The notes beneath the pieces are model-generated. The model was not told the origin of the DNA. It saw only the letters and a list, made by a program, of their open reading frames with translations, and ran no database searches. The position numbers and the translations under genes were made by a program. Below, in pieces: positions 17,614 through 25,673 of a stretch of 64,000 bases of DNA (position 1 is the stretch's first letter; each line of letters opens with the position of its first letter). The stretch comes from a virus, in the IMG/VR virus record IMGVR_UViG_3300042377_000359, positions 1 through 64,000 of that record, one strand, 5' to 3'.

Positions 17614-18165
17614 TCAATTAATTATTTGTTTTATCTTCAATATATAATTTGAATCTTCAGCGTATACCTGCCCTAAATATTGCAAATACCCCTCACGATC
17701 TAATCTACTTAAGTACTTATTGTAATATAAAGCGTAGTCAATACAACAGTCACGCCAACTAGCGTAGACTGCATGCCCACCCTCTATGCCTATAGCCGTT
17801 GTTGCCCTTTGTGTAGCAAGCTTCATGCCAAAGCAGTTGTTATTCTCTTTAAATATTGGTGATTTAAACCCACCGGTCTCAAGCTTCGCCTGGGCAATCA
17901 CAATATCTACATTTTTTACATTTAATGCAACTAATTCTTTTCTAAAATTCTCTTCAGTAAACTGCTTGTCTTTAGCATTCATGAGAACAACTATACGATC
18001 CTCCATCCCCTGCAAGGCTTGCCTAACAGGCATTGAATAACCAATCAGTACTGCAATTAAGAGCGCCCAATATGGGAATAAAATTCTAGTTTTGCTAGAT
18101 AAATCTTCAATATTTATCGTTTGGTAGCAAAATAATTTTTCGATTTTCTTCTTTAATCTCAACAT
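17614..18165 (-). CDS. Membrane-anchored glucosaminidase
   Basis: 183 residues. A membrane helix at about 30-44 (FPYWALLIAVLIGYS) precedes a glucosaminidase domain (PF01832 type): VIAQAKLETGGFKSPIF with likely catalytic E96, NNNCFGMK, and YASWRDCCIDYALYY. The family cleaves the glycan strand of peptidoglycan. It lacks a cleavable signal and may act as a signal-anchor lysin. Its place in the early region far from the lysis operon is odd. It starts inside the upstream gene by 59 nt. Confidence 0.78.
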   Translation of the reverse strand: MLRLKKKIEKLFCYQTINIEDLSSKTRILFPYWALLIAVLIGYSMPVRQALQGMEDRIVVLMNAKDKQFTEENFRKELVALNVKNVDIVIAQAKLETGGFKSPIFKENNNCFGMKLATQRATTAIGIEGGHAVYASWRDCCIDYALYYNKYLSRLDREGYLQYLGQVYAEDSNYILKIKQIIN

Positions 18166-18382
18166 AAAATTTAATTAACTGTTTCTTACTAAACCTTTTA
18201 ATTCTACCATTTACTTGTATGTCATATGATTCTGTACAAGAAGGACCAGCACCAAAAGAAATAATCCGTTTGGTGTTTTTAATCCTACCAATAGCATCAA
18301 TATGCGACAACCGGTACAAGTGACCGTCATCAGCTACAAGGTAATCGGGGGCAAAACTTAATCTATACTTTTCCTTTAACAT
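18107..18382 (-). CDS. Small protein, possibly NUMOD4-like
   Basis: 91 residues: LSFAPDYLVADDGHLYRL resembles the YxVSxxGxVxSL start of NUMOD4-type segments found beside homing nucleases, but no HNH or GIY-YIG motif follows; the rest is basic (RIKRFSKKQLIKFYVEIK). It overlaps the glucosaminidase start by 59 nt and the upstream gene by 20 nt. Function uncertain. Confidence 0.42.
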   Translation of the reverse strand: MLKEKYRLSFAPDYLVADDGHLYRLSHIDAIGRIKNTKRIISFGAGPSCTESYDIQVNGRIKRFSKKQLIKFYVEIKEENRKIILLPNDKY

Positions 18383-18593
18383 TTCTACATAAATAAGCTA
18401 AATAACATATTAAATTCATATCGACTATAAAAACGTACAGTATTGCGTACACTATTAAGGACGTTATTTTTAAATCTACCACATAGAATAGTATGAGGCA
18501 TAATAATGTAATACTAAATCCTAACTGTGTCCTATTTATAGTACACAACCAAAATCCAATCAATGTAAATACTGCTAATAATATTCCTATCAT
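18363..18593 (-). CDS. Small integral membrane protein, unknown
   Basis: 76 residues, almost wholly hydrophobic, with three likely membrane helices (about 2-17, 25-43 and 46-66). It overlaps the next gene by 20 nt. No family recognised; in an early region it might alter the host membrane or superinfection, which is inference. Confidence 0.45.
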   Translation of the reverse strand: MIGILLAVFTLIGFWLCTINRTQLGFSITLLCLILFYVVDLKITSLIVYAILYVFIVDMNLICYLAYLCRNVKGKV

Positions 18594-18621
18594 AATTTTA
18601 TTTTTATACTTACCTTTCGCG

Positions 18622-18795
18622 TTAGTAATTTCTTAAACCATTAATTAGTTTCTCTCTAATATCGCCTGCATCTACCTGCTTCTTTAATAACATCTTCATC
18701 AAATAATAGCCTTGCATAACCTTGTTAGTCTGGCCATCTACAATTGCTTGGTTATACAATCGTCTTACTCTTTGGATTCTTTTATCGTAGTTCAT
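18622..18795 (-). CDS. 57-residue helical protein, unknown
   Basis: Read from the gap sequence: ATG at 18795, stop at 18622, 57 residues beginning MNYDKRIQRVRRLYNQA and ending INGLRNY. It is basic and helical. The start overlaps the upstream stop as ATGA (18792-18795), which supports real translation. No family recognised. Confidence 0.5.
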   Translation of the reverse strand: MNYDKRIQRVRRLYNQAIVDGQTNKVMQGYYLMKMLLKKQVDAGDIREKLINGLRNY

Positions 18796-19091
18796 AAAAT
18801 TTGTGCTAATTCGTGTTTGATAATTAAACTATCTAATTTGGTGAATGATCCTATATGGAAATCATAATAACAATCTAACTCCAATGGCGCTCCCTCTTTC
18901 CAATCATAAACCGTGCCAACGGATCCGTCATGTGCAATCACGCACCATTCCATATTTACCTTATCCTCACCATCATTGTTTATAGATGCCGGCTGACCCA
19001 GTACTTTGATTAATTTGTTTGGTGTGGTGTTAACAACGCAATGGTGAAACGATGTTCCCATTGTTTGAGATTCGTCATCTAATCTTTTCAT
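18792..19091 (-). CDS. Small protein, unknown
   Basis: 99 residues, mixed alpha/beta, with GTSFHHCVVNTTPNKLIKVLG near the start and WCVIAHDGSVGTVYDWKEG in the middle. The start resembles small phage proteins with a GTxF motif of unknown role. It overlaps both neighbours by 4 nt (ATGA), so coupling is tight. Confidence 0.5.
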   Translation of the reverse strand: MKRLDDESQTMGTSFHHCVVNTTPNKLIKVLGQPASINNDGEDKVNMEWCVIAHDGSVGTVYDWKEGAPLELDCYYDFHIGSFTKLDSLIIKHELAQIL

Positions 19092-19315
19092 AATGAATAT
19101 TTGTTTTTAAATTGTTCGTAAATACTAACTCTTTGTTCTAAATCGTAGCCACACCACTCGCTCCGGATCCCATCAAGCATCTCATCAACTGATGGCTCAA
19201 CCTTGTCAAGTAAATCAACACCAAAGATGTCATGCAATGCTACAAATGGTAAGTTTTTAAACCATAACATTAGATATTCCTCGATATCTAATATTTCATT
19301 TTCTAAATTTCTCAT
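19088..19315 (-). CDS. Small acidic protein, unknown
   Basis: 75 residues, acidic and helical, overlapping both neighbours by 4 nt. No motif recognised. It belongs to the chain of small early genes. Confidence 0.45.
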   Translation of the reverse strand: MRNLENEILDIEEYLMLWFKNLPFVALHDIFGVDLLDKVEPSVDEMLDGIRSEWCGYDLEQRVSIYEQFKNKYSL

Positions 19316-19758
19316 GCTTTTTTTATTTCTTCCTCTAATAATATATCTAAAATGTCATATTGAGATTCATATTCTTCACCTCTAAACTTATAAGTTCCTT
19401 CTTCTTCATCTTCTTCTATCTCTTCGAAATGTGAATCTTCAAGATCATATATGGAGATAAATTCTCCATCGAATATTGCACAACCATAAATCTCGCAACC
19501 AAGCTCTTCATAATAATATTCATATTTCAATCCAAACTTCAATGCAAGCGCATGTATTTGTAAAATGTCTGGCCCCCATTTAGTAATAAAATTAAGCCTT
19601 TCAGAGTCTGCATCTATATCAAAACAATATTTATCATACTCACCATCAAGTAAGAAAATATCATTACCATCTTCTTTTATGCGAGATTTAATAAATTCCA
19701 TACACTCTGATACTTTACCCCCTTGGAATAAAATACTATTGTTACAATCGTTTGCCAT
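19312..19758 (-). CDS. Api92/YubB-like ferredoxin-fold protein
   Basis: 148 residues. It opens MANDCNNSILFQGG, like the MPNWCSNxLTVTG start of Api92/DUF1281 proteins, and has LNFITKWGPDILQIHALALKFG followed by YEYYYEELGCEIYG, which matches the W-P-x-P-I ... Y-xE-x-G pattern of that family (PF18406). A very acidic tail follows. The family is common on phages and plasmids; its role is not settled. Confidence 0.6.
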   Translation of the reverse strand: MANDCNNSILFQGGKVSECMEFIKSRIKEDGNDIFLLDGEYDKYCFDIDADSERLNFITKWGPDILQIHALALKFGLKYEYYYEELGCEIYGCAIFDGEFISIYDLEDSHFEEIEEDEEEGTYKFRGEEYESQYDILDILLEEEIKKA

Positions 19759-19759
19759 A

Positions 19760-20161
19760 TTATTTCCATTGTGAAATTACACTATAATAATAATCATATA
19801 TCCCGTTAAATATGTCTTGAGCTTCTTCTGTATATGTGCTATTACCATCCATATCAAATTCATACATTAACGCTTCTTCTTCTTCTTCAAGAGAATCGTT
19901 ATCAAACATTTCTATCTTCGTTTGGTTGTCTGCAAGTTCCGATGCAAGCTCCACAATGTTAACGCACACCATTGAGTCATTTAGATCAGCCTCGTAGGTA
20001 TCGAACTCATAGATATTAGTATTGATCATGTCGCAGTTTATAGTGGTTATAAACCAATCTACCGACCAGACTAGACCATTGTCTTCTGCCCATTGTAATT
20101 TTTCTTCTTTTGTTTGCTCGTGCATTTTAAATGGCGATGCAAAGATTCTTTTTTCTTTCAT
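19760..20161 (-). CDS. Acidic protein, unknown
   Basis: 133 residues, strongly acidic, especially EIEMFDNDSLEEEEEALMYEFD. Acidic small early proteins are often DNA mimics, but nothing here proves that. It begins 4 nt after the stop of the upstream gene. Confidence 0.45.
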   Translation of the reverse strand: MKEKRIFASPFKMHEQTKEEKLQWAEDNGLVWSVDWFITTINCDMINTNIYEFDTYEADLNDSMVCVNIVELASELADNQTKIEMFDNDSLEEEEEALMYEFDMDGNSTYTEEAQDIFNGIYDYYYSVISQWK

Positions 20162-20165
20162 GTTA

Positions 20166-20588
20166 CTATTTATTTATTTTTTCTGAATAAATTGATTGAG
20201 AATATTCTCCAACTATATAAACGCAAATCTCATTATACTCTGCGCAGTAATGAATGTCAAAATTATCTTCACCAATCCAAAAATCGGGATCTATAATTTG
20301 GAACTTAAAGATGTGAGTAGCGTTGTTGTAAACAAATTTAATAGTTCTACTTTTTATTTCAAAAATATAACCAATTTGTTCCAACTCTGCTTTTAAATCT
20401 TTGTACTGGTCCTCGGTTGCATCGGGTAATTCATTCAATGCATCTATATGACATCCCGAATGCTGACCTATGTGCATATAAGAATCTACCATATCTTTAC
20501 CATGAAATTCCACATTATATAGGTTGTCGGGAAAGATTGCTAACACTTCATCGTCAAGAATTTTGAATACCACTTTTGTTGTTTCCAT
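20166..20588 (-). CDS. Small protein, unknown
   Basis: 140 residues. The start (TTKVVFKILDDEVLAIFPDN) and HIGQHSGCHIDALNELP are typical of a widespread small phage/plasmid family of unknown function. Mixed alpha/beta, acidic, no membrane segment. Spacing to neighbours is 2-4 nt. Confidence 0.48.
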   Translation of the reverse strand: METTKVVFKILDDEVLAIFPDNLYNVEFHGKDMVDSYMHIGQHSGCHIDALNELPDATEDQYKDLKAELEQIGYIFEIKSRTIKFVYNNATHIFKFQIIDPDFWIGEDNFDIHYCAEYNEICVYIVGEYSQSIYSEKINK

Positions 20589-20590
20589 AG

Positions 20591-20881
20591 TTATTTTGTT
20601 TTAGGTGAATAAGTTATTACTTGACATACAAATTCGATAGCATCGTTTATGATTTGATAAATCTCTTCTTCAGTTTTGTTATAGATAGGATTATTTGATA
20701 TCATTCGCATAAATGTTTCAGTAGTGTATGGGCATGGTTTAGAAAAATAATAATCTATATGCTCATCTTTTTCGGTAATACCTTGATGAAAATTCAATCC
20801 TACAATGTTGTCTTCTTCGTAGGTGATAAAGATGTACCTATCGTACTCTTCGCTTTTTAATACTTTTAAGATTTGTTCCAT
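20591..20881 (-). CDS. Small acidic protein, unknown
   Basis: 96 residues, alpha/beta, with FITYEEDNIVGLNFHQG and a helical end. No motif recognised; gaps of 2 nt on both sides place it in the early operon. Confidence 0.45.
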   Translation of the reverse strand: MEQILKVLKSEEYDRYIFITYEEDNIVGLNFHQGITEKDEHIDYYFSKPCPYTTETFMRMISNNPIYNKTEEEIYQIINDAIEFVCQVITYSPKTK

Positions 20882-20883
20882 AA

Positions 20884-21180
20884 CTACTGGTTGTTTTTAT
20901 ATTGGTTTATAACTTTTTCTATCTCAACTATTGATAAAATATCATCGTTTAATATACTTTGCACTTCGTTTATAAAACTTTCTTTTTTCTTATAATTTAA
21001 AAAAAGACAAATGCAGTCATATGTTGATTTATTAACATCGTTATAACGACTATTGATAAATTCATTATACAAAATAACAAATTCGGCAAATTGTACATCA
21101 TAAGGCTCTTCTAAAAGGTCCTTGCGTTTATATCTTGCTAACTCGCAAAATAGGAAAAAATCGTAATTTAATGTCTCCAT
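20884..21180 (-). CDS. Small helical protein, unknown
   Basis: 98 residues, helical, with FCELARYKRKDLLEEPYDVQF at the front. The start context is AAAGTTATG, which recurs before several genes of this block. Function unknown. Confidence 0.45.
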   Translation of the reverse strand: METLNYDFFLFCELARYKRKDLLEEPYDVQFAEFVILYNEFINSRYNDVNKSTYDCICLFLNYKKKESFINEVQSILNDDILSIVEIEKVINQYKNNQ

Positions 21181-21184
21181 AACT

Positions 21185-21691
21185 TTATAAATTGTTGTTT
21201 AAAATAAATTCGTTATCTAATAATTTAGCATTGATTTCTGATAGCTTTTGATTGAAAGCAAAATCACTATATACTGATTTAGAAATTTCAAGCATTGCAT
21301 ATCTATTCGTATTCAAATCACCCCACAAAATACCTTTTTTCATTTTAGATCCTAACTTCTTCTGCACTTCCATCAATTCGAATAAATAGTCGGCCATATT
21401 TGAGAAACGAATATCTTCAAATTTCCATACAAATGTTGTTGGATATGGACTAAAATTGTAATGCTGATGCGTTCTTTCTTTCCAACCGTTTTCTATCAAT
21501 ATTTTTTCTACCAATTCGGTATCAAACTGATAGTCGGCCCCACCTCCCCATCCATCATCGTTAACATAACCAATTTTCTTACCATCAACCCATACATCTG
21601 CGTAGAATCCTTGCAAATCATGACCAAACCCGTTTTTAATGTTTTTTAGCTTTATTCTCCTTGAGATATCAGCCGGAATTAATAATTTCAT
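21185..21691 (-). CDS. Small protein, unknown
   Basis: 169 residues from ATG 21691 (KLLIPADISRRIKLKN). A longer reading from 21748 would overlap the tiny frame upstream and adds a low-complexity start, so the shorter start is preferred. Contains YADVWVDGKKIGYVNDDGWGG, a beta-rich segment seen in small phage proteins. No function assigned. Confidence 0.48.
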   Translation of the reverse strand: MKLLIPADISRRIKLKNIKNGFGHDLQGFYADVWVDGKKIGYVNDDGWGGGADYQFDTELVEKILIENGWKERTHQHYNFSPYPTTFVWKFEDIRFSNMADYLFELMEVQKKLGSKMKKGILWGDLNTNRYAMLEISKSVYSDFAFNQKLSEINAKLLDNEFILNNNL

Positions 21692-21693
21692 TT

Positions 21694-21801
21694 TTATACT
21701 TGTTTTTGTAATACTACTACCCAAAGCCCCGTTTGGATTACTTTCCACCCCTGCGATTGTAATTTACTCAACTTCTTAAGCCCAGTATCACTATCAATCA
21801 T
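21694..21801 (-). CDS. Possible 35-residue protein
   Basis: Read from the gap: ATG 21801 to TAA 21694. The start, MIDSDTGLKKLSKLQSQGW, resembles DTDTGTKKLAKFI inside the next gene upstream, as if this were a duplicated fragment of it. It fills an otherwise empty gap with good spacing on both sides. Expression is unproven. Confidence 0.32.
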   Translation of the reverse strand: MIDSDTGLKKLSKLQSQGWKVIQTGLWVVVLQKQV

Positions 21802-21815
21802 TATTTGTTTATACT

Positions 21816-22103
21816 TTATTGACAACACAATTCCCAAGCCTCCATCTTCTTAATGGATCTACCATTTAAACCTAACTGCGCAACAATAAACTTCGCTAAC
21901 TTCTTTGTGCCGGTATCGGTATCTAATCGATTTGTACCAATTGCATTTACAACATCAGCAGGATCCATGCCTAATACCCTTGAGCAAAATTTAACATCTT
22001 GCCCTAAATAAAAGCTTTTCATTGTTGTTTTTGTCTCACATTGTAGCGTCCATTCGTGACCGAATCCGTAACTACCATCTATTACTATAATATTTGCTTT
22101 CAT
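21816..22103 (-). CDS. Small protein, unknown
   Basis: 95 residues, alpha/beta, with HEWTLQCETKTTMKSFYLGQD and RLDTDTGTKKLAKFI. Preceded by the recurrent AAAGTTATG start context. Function unknown; part of the small early genes. Confidence 0.45.
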   Translation of the reverse strand: MKANIIVIDGSYGFGHEWTLQCETKTTMKSFYLGQDVKFCSRVLGMDPADVVNAIGTNRLDTDTGTKKLAKFIVAQLGLNGRSIKKMEAWELCCQ

Positions 22104-22110
22104 AACTTTT

Positions 22111-22335
22111 TTAATTATTGTATAACTTATCTAACATTTCTTCTTCCAAATCCTCTAAATCCTCATCGCTGATACCTTCCCAACCACTTCTCCAACTGAA
22201 TTGGGTATAATACTCACTCCAAACTACTATAGCCGAAACTTCGCGTTCTTTATCATCAACAATTACCCAGCAGTATAGAACATAAACAGTTTCTACTGTT
22301 TTAATTTCTTTTGCAAAGTTTTTAATTTCTAACAT
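22111..22335 (-). CDS. Small acidic protein, unknown
   Basis: 74 residues from ATG 22335. This start is chosen because GGAGGG (22340-22345), a strong Shine-Dalgarno unusual for this phage, lies just before it; a longer frame to 22467 would run through the gene at 22349-22513. Sequence: LEIKNFAKEIKTVETVYVLY at the front, then an acidic tail. Function unknown. Confidence 0.5.
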   Translation of the reverse strand: MLEIKNFAKEIKTVETVYVLYCWVIVDDKEREVSAIVVWSEYYTQFSWRSGWEGISDEDLEDLEEEMLDKLYNN

Positions 22336-22348
22336 TTTGCCCTCCTTT

Positions 22349-22513
22349 TTAAAATTGATAATTTTCTGAATCAACCTCTTCCACATTTGAATAATGCGCC
22401 TCTGCAAATTCTTCTGCGTCTTCTTTTGTTTTGAATGATTGGATGTATGGCTCATATTCACCATCAACTAGCCTTTGATACCTAACTTCGTAGGTGATTA
22501 CTTTTTTCGCCAT
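22349..22513 (-). CDS. 54-residue protein, unknown
   Basis: Read from the sequence: ATG 22513 to TAA 22349, beginning MAKKVITYEVRYQRLVDGEY and containing SFKTKEDAEEFAEAHYS. The mix of a beta hairpin and an acidic helix looks like a true small protein. It overlaps the upstream gene by 32 nt and is followed after 13 nt by the next start with its own ribosome binding site. Confidence 0.5.
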   Translation of the reverse strand: MAKKVITYEVRYQRLVDGEYEPYIQSFKTKEDAEEFAEAHYSNVEEVDSENYQF

Positions 22514-22706
22514 TGTCTTTTAAATTAATTAACCATGTATTTACTTCTGCTGCTTTCTCATCAAAGGATCCCCAAAATAATGGGTAACCCTTTGATAATA
22601 ATTCAGATTGCTCATCGGATAATTCATACCAATGATTTGTCAACTCATCCATAGCTTTGGATAAATTCTCTACTAATTGAATAGTAGTAGGTGATAGTGC
22701 TTTCAT
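22482..22706 (-). CDS. Small helical protein, unknown
   Basis: 74 residues, helical, SPTTIQLVENLSKAMDELT at the front, then WGSFDEKAAEVNTWL. No recognised family. Overlaps the upstream gene by 4 nt and the downstream small gene by 32 nt. Confidence 0.45.
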   Translation of the reverse strand: MKALSPTTIQLVENLSKAMDELTNHWYELSDEQSELLSKGYPLFWGSFDEKAAEVNTWLINLKDNGEKSNHLRS

Positions 22707-23071
22707 TTTCTTTCTAATTGATAAAGCGCCAATTCAAATTCTTTTGTCATTTCCTCGAAATCGTAAACCCTTTTATTGTCGTCGTCTTCGTCTTCGTAGT
22801 AATAAATAGGAATATTTATATTATTTGAAGGGTTTAAGTAATTTAATAAATTAACTTCCATTATTAAATTTACATCTGCTCCCCACTCTTCGTTTAAGAA
22901 TACAATTACCGATTTTTCATCTTTTAAATCATGAATTTCCCAATCCGTATCCCATCCATCATCAATTTTTTCTTCTGCAAATGCTCTTAATTTTTCCCAT
23001 CCTTCAAAGAATCCCATGTTTTCATTAAATTCTCTTTCAATTACTTGATAAATTTTAATTTTTGTTTCCAT
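22703..23071 (-). CDS. Acidic protein, unknown
   Basis: 122 residues, strongly acidic (PIYYYEDEDDDNKRVYDFEE). It overlaps the Gp88-like gene by one base and the downstream gene by 4 nt. Function unknown; acidity alone does not establish a role. Confidence 0.45.
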   Translation of the reverse strand: METKIKIYQVIEREFNENMGFFEGWEKLRAFAEEKIDDGWDTDWEIHDLKDEKSVIVFLNEEWGADVNLIMEVNLLNYLNPSNNINIPIYYYEDEDDDNKRVYDFEEMTKEFELALYQLERK

Positions 23072-23886
23072 TATGCATATAGTCTATTGTCTTTTATATA
23101 TTGTCTTCTATTAGCTTTTTTGATTTCAGTTTGTAGCTGACTGATTGCACCCCTAACTACAAAACCAGTAGTATCTTTCTTTGCCTTACCTTTAGCTTTT
23201 AACCCTACAACACAATTCTTTTTGTGCAAGAATGTAAGGTCATGCTCATCACCATCAATAACCTCATAGCCCTCCCACTTTGTAGGCTTACCATCAAACA
23301 CTACTGCTACATTGAACCCTCGCTTTAAAGCCATCAACGCTTCTATGTGATTGTCTTCCGTCTCTTTGCGTGAGAATGTTAGATGTAAGTTACTCGGCAC
23401 ATTACCAAGCCTTTTGTATATTGCCGTATAGTCATAGAATTGAACATCGGGAAACATCTCGAATATATTATTATAGCCGTCAACTTTTATATGCTCGTAT
23501 GGTATGTCCGTAGTACCATTTAGCCTAATAGCTATATTCTCTTTTTTATTCTTGACTGCTCGCTTAATTTCCTTGACCATCATTTGCATGAATGCCTCTC
23601 TATCTCGCAAAAAGAATTCAGTTTTATTTAACCTCCCAATGATCACATTTTCTTGAAACCCACCTCTACCACTTGTAACAAGGCAAGCTTTCTTGCATCC
23701 CTCCGTAGCTTTGGCGCATAGGTTTTTGCCCATACTATTGATGTCAGCAGGCGTACCATAAAGTATAAATGTTTTATACCCTAATTTCTCGCCCTTGATT
23801 GTTTTAGCATTATCAACGCCAAACAATGTTGTAGGTTTTTTGTATTCCCAAAATAACCCTTTCAAATAATTCTTGAAATTACTCAT
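23071..23886 (-). CDS. Gp88-like phage protein
   Basis: 271 residues. LCAKATEGCKKACLVTSGRGG (56-76) with four Cys, then KTEFFLRDREAFMQMMVKEI, IAIRLNGTTDIPYE and YDYTAIYKR match the Gene-product-88 family (PF17338), found in many phages and plasmids. The four Cys may bind a metal or iron-sulfur cluster; biochemical role not established. The largest gene in this small-gene block. Confidence 0.6.
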   Translation of the reverse strand: MSNFKNYLKGLFWEYKKPTTLFGVDNAKTIKGEKLGYKTFILYGTPADINSMGKNLCAKATEGCKKACLVTSGRGGFQENVIIGRLNKTEFFLRDREAFMQMMVKEIKRAVKNKKENIAIRLNGTTDIPYEHIKVDGYNNIFEMFPDVQFYDYTAIYKRLGNVPSNLHLTFSRKETEDNHIEALMALKRGFNVAVVFDGKPTKWEGYEVIDGDEHDLTFLHKKNCVVGLKAKGKAKKDTTGFVVRGAISQLQTEIKKANRRQYIKDNRLYA

Positions 23887-23906
23887 ATGTATATATAATT
23901 AAATTG

Positions 23907-24266
23907 TTATAATTCTGCATCAAATCTGCAACTACCTTGCGCAATTATACAATCTCTAATTTGGATCCCAAGCTTAAGATCAGCATAGTCGGATAGCATT
24001 TCGTCGGTTAAACCAATATCTTTTAACATCTTCTCATTATAACCATTGATATATGCAAAAAATTCTTGAATCTTTTGTAGGTTATCTCCTAATGATGCTT
24101 GAATATTGTTAATTTCTTGCATCACGCCATCCAAATGGTCTTCGTCAAAATAATACTCAATATATTGGGGTTCATTTGCTTCCCCACCAAATCTACTTGC
24201 TGCGTCACTTGATTGTACTGCGAACCAAAATTTACCTTCGATGTCGCCCGTGTAATATCTACCCAT
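23907..24266 (-). CDS. Small protein, unknown
   Basis: 119 residues from ATG 24266 (GRYYTGDIEGKFWFAVQ). That start is chosen over 24320 because it has the recurrent AAAGTTATG context and the conserved-looking opening. It has an acidic helical middle. The 217-bp gap upstream has operator-like sequence. Function unknown. Confidence 0.5.
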   Translation of the reverse strand: MGRYYTGDIEGKFWFAVQSSDAASRFGGEANEPQYIEYYFDEDHLDGVMQEINNIQASLGDNLQKIQEFFAYINGYNEKMLKDIGLTDEMLSDYADLKLGIQIRDCIIAQGSCRFDAEL

Positions 24267-24382
24267 AACTTTATTTTTTGTTTTTAAATTGTTTATAAAA
24301 TAACACCCTAATTTATCCAACTTGCAGGTGTTTTGGCTGTCCCTATTTATAGGTTAGGAATAAACTTTTGGTAATAGATAGT

Positions 24383-24407
24383 CAATCTAAATAGAACCTT
24401 GTTCTAT
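24383..24407. promoter_or_regulatory. Operator-like palindrome in 217-bp gap
   Basis: ATAGAAC-CTT-GTTCTAT (24391-24407) is a perfect inverted repeat with 7-base arms. It overlaps CAATCTAAATAG (24383-24394), a 12-mer that recurs at 27797-27808 upstream of another minus-strand gene. No coding frame fills 24,267-24,483. Confidence 0.5.
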
Positions 24408-24483
24408 CATCAAGCCCATATGGTTATCACACCATTTCTTATCGTATTGGGCATACTATTTGGTGATTAGCCAAATCGTTTCT

Positions 24484-24714
24484 TTATAGCTTACTGCTAA
24501 AATACATTTTTAACTCTTCTACATCTATGTTGCTAAAATAATCTTCAACATATCTAAAAAATTCTGCTTGTTGCCCTTGCATGCCCTCCTCTAAATCTTC
24601 AAACAAGATTTTAGCTTGTCTATGTTGACCGTTATTTTTGCTTTCAAGTATATACTCGAAATAGTCTTCAATCGTTTCCATTTGTAACGATTGTAATGTT
24701 AGTATTCCTACCAT
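24484..24714 (-). CDS. Small acidic protein, unknown
   Basis: 76 residues, acidic and helical; METIEDYFEYILESKN could be an alternative start 11 codons in. Start context is AAAGTTATG. Function unknown. Confidence 0.45.
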   Translation of the reverse strand: MVGILTLQSLQMETIEDYFEYILESKNNGQHRQAKILFEDLEEGMQGQQAEFFRYVEDYFSNIDVEELKMYFSSKL

Positions 24715-24726
24715 AACTTTGTTTTT

Positions 24727-24960
24727 TTAATTGTTTAACATTTGATTTAACTCTTTTTTAATTTCTCTTGCTTTTTCGCCTTTCCATGTTTGTGCATTGG
24801 CTAAAAAATACATGATAATTTCTCTTGCGTCATCTAAATAATATTTGTCGTTTATACTATTTAAACTGCCCATTGCCTCTAAATATGGTTCTGCCCCATA
24901 GTTTACTTTGGTCCAATCTGCGCGTATTTCTTTTGCGATTTGATAAATTAGTCTCTGCAT
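24727..24960 (-). CDS. Small helical protein, unknown
   Basis: 77 residues: QRLIYQIAKEIRADWTKVN then an AMGSLNSINDKYYLDDAREI helix, a pattern common in small phage proteins of about this length. Ends in a basic/acidic helix. Function unknown. Confidence 0.48.
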   Translation of the reverse strand: MQRLIYQIAKEIRADWTKVNYGAEPYLEAMGSLNSINDKYYLDDAREIIMYFLANAQTWKGEKAREIKKELNQMLNN

Positions 24961-24990
24961 GGTTTTTTATTTTTTTAAATTGTTTATAAT

Positions 24991-25218
24991 TTATATTTCT
25001 TCTTCTTCTTCTTGTATTCCTAAATTTTCAAATACCCATTCTGTATCAAACCATAAAATATCGTTTAGTTCTGTTTCAGATAGTCCAGATGGATATAGCT
25101 CTTCAATAAGAAAGTCAAATTCATTTTCTTTCTTATGTTTTAAAATCGTGTTTTTTGTGTCAATTGCCCCGCTCCATGCGTTGAATTCTACCAATGTGGT
25201 TTCGATGTAAATTTTCAT
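24991..25218 (-). CDS. Small acidic protein, unknown
   Basis: 75 residues, acidic, with LSETELNDILWFDTEWVFENL. It ends in EEEEEI. No family recognised. Confidence 0.45.
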   Translation of the reverse strand: MKIYIETTLVEFNAWSGAIDTKNTILKHKKENEFDFLIEELYPSGLSETELNDILWFDTEWVFENLGIQEEEEEI

Positions 25219-25236
25219 TGTTTTGTTTCTAAATTG

Positions 25237-25671
25237 TTATAAAATATCGTTCTCACTAAATGAATAATAACTTTCTTTCGTAAGGATCACATGATCTATT
25301 AGTTTGCATTCTAATAAATCAAGCACACTTTTTAATTTCTTTGTGATTTGTTTATCGGGTTCACTTGGATGCAACGACCCACTTGGGTGATTGTGCGCAA
25401 CCATGCAAGCACTTGCTAAACTATCAATCACATACTTTGCAATTATCTTGACATCTACAACCGTTCCCACTATACCACCTTGACTAATCTTAACATAGCC
25501 TATAGTTTGGTTTGCTCTATTTAATAGCACCAAAAAGAAGCTCTCATAAACCTCTATATCATCCCCCCAAAATTGTCGCATGTATCTTTGCGCATCGTGA
25601 GGGCTACCTATTTGTCGAACCTCTACATTTGTGGGTTCTTTCTTTAATGAATAATTTGAAATTGTCTCCAT
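25237..25671 (-). CDS. RadC-like JAB/MPN-domain protein
   Basis: 144 residues of the RadC JAB domain: Glu43 before the FFLVLLNRANQ strand, GGIVGTVVDVK, then the metal motif AHNHPSGSLHPSEPD (H93, H95, S97, D106) and KLIDHVILT. RadC-type proteins are frequent on mobile elements; the name suggests repair but the role is unsettled, and the fold is that of metal-dependent deubiquitinase-like peptidases. The N-terminal helix-hairpin-helix part of chromosomal RadC is missing. Confidence 0.85.
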   Translation of the reverse strand: METISNYSLKKEPTNVEVRQIGSPHDAQRYMRQFWGDDIEVYESFFLVLLNRANQTIGYVKISQGGIVGTVVDVKIIAKYVIDSLASACMVAHNHPSGSLHPSEPDKQITKKLKSVLDLLECKLIDHVILTKESYYSFSENDIL

Positions 25672-25673
25672 AA

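Noticed and set aside
22335-22467. Longer start for the gene ending at 22111
   Set aside because: The extension lies in another gene (22349-22513) and bypasses a clear GGAGGG site before ATG 22335.
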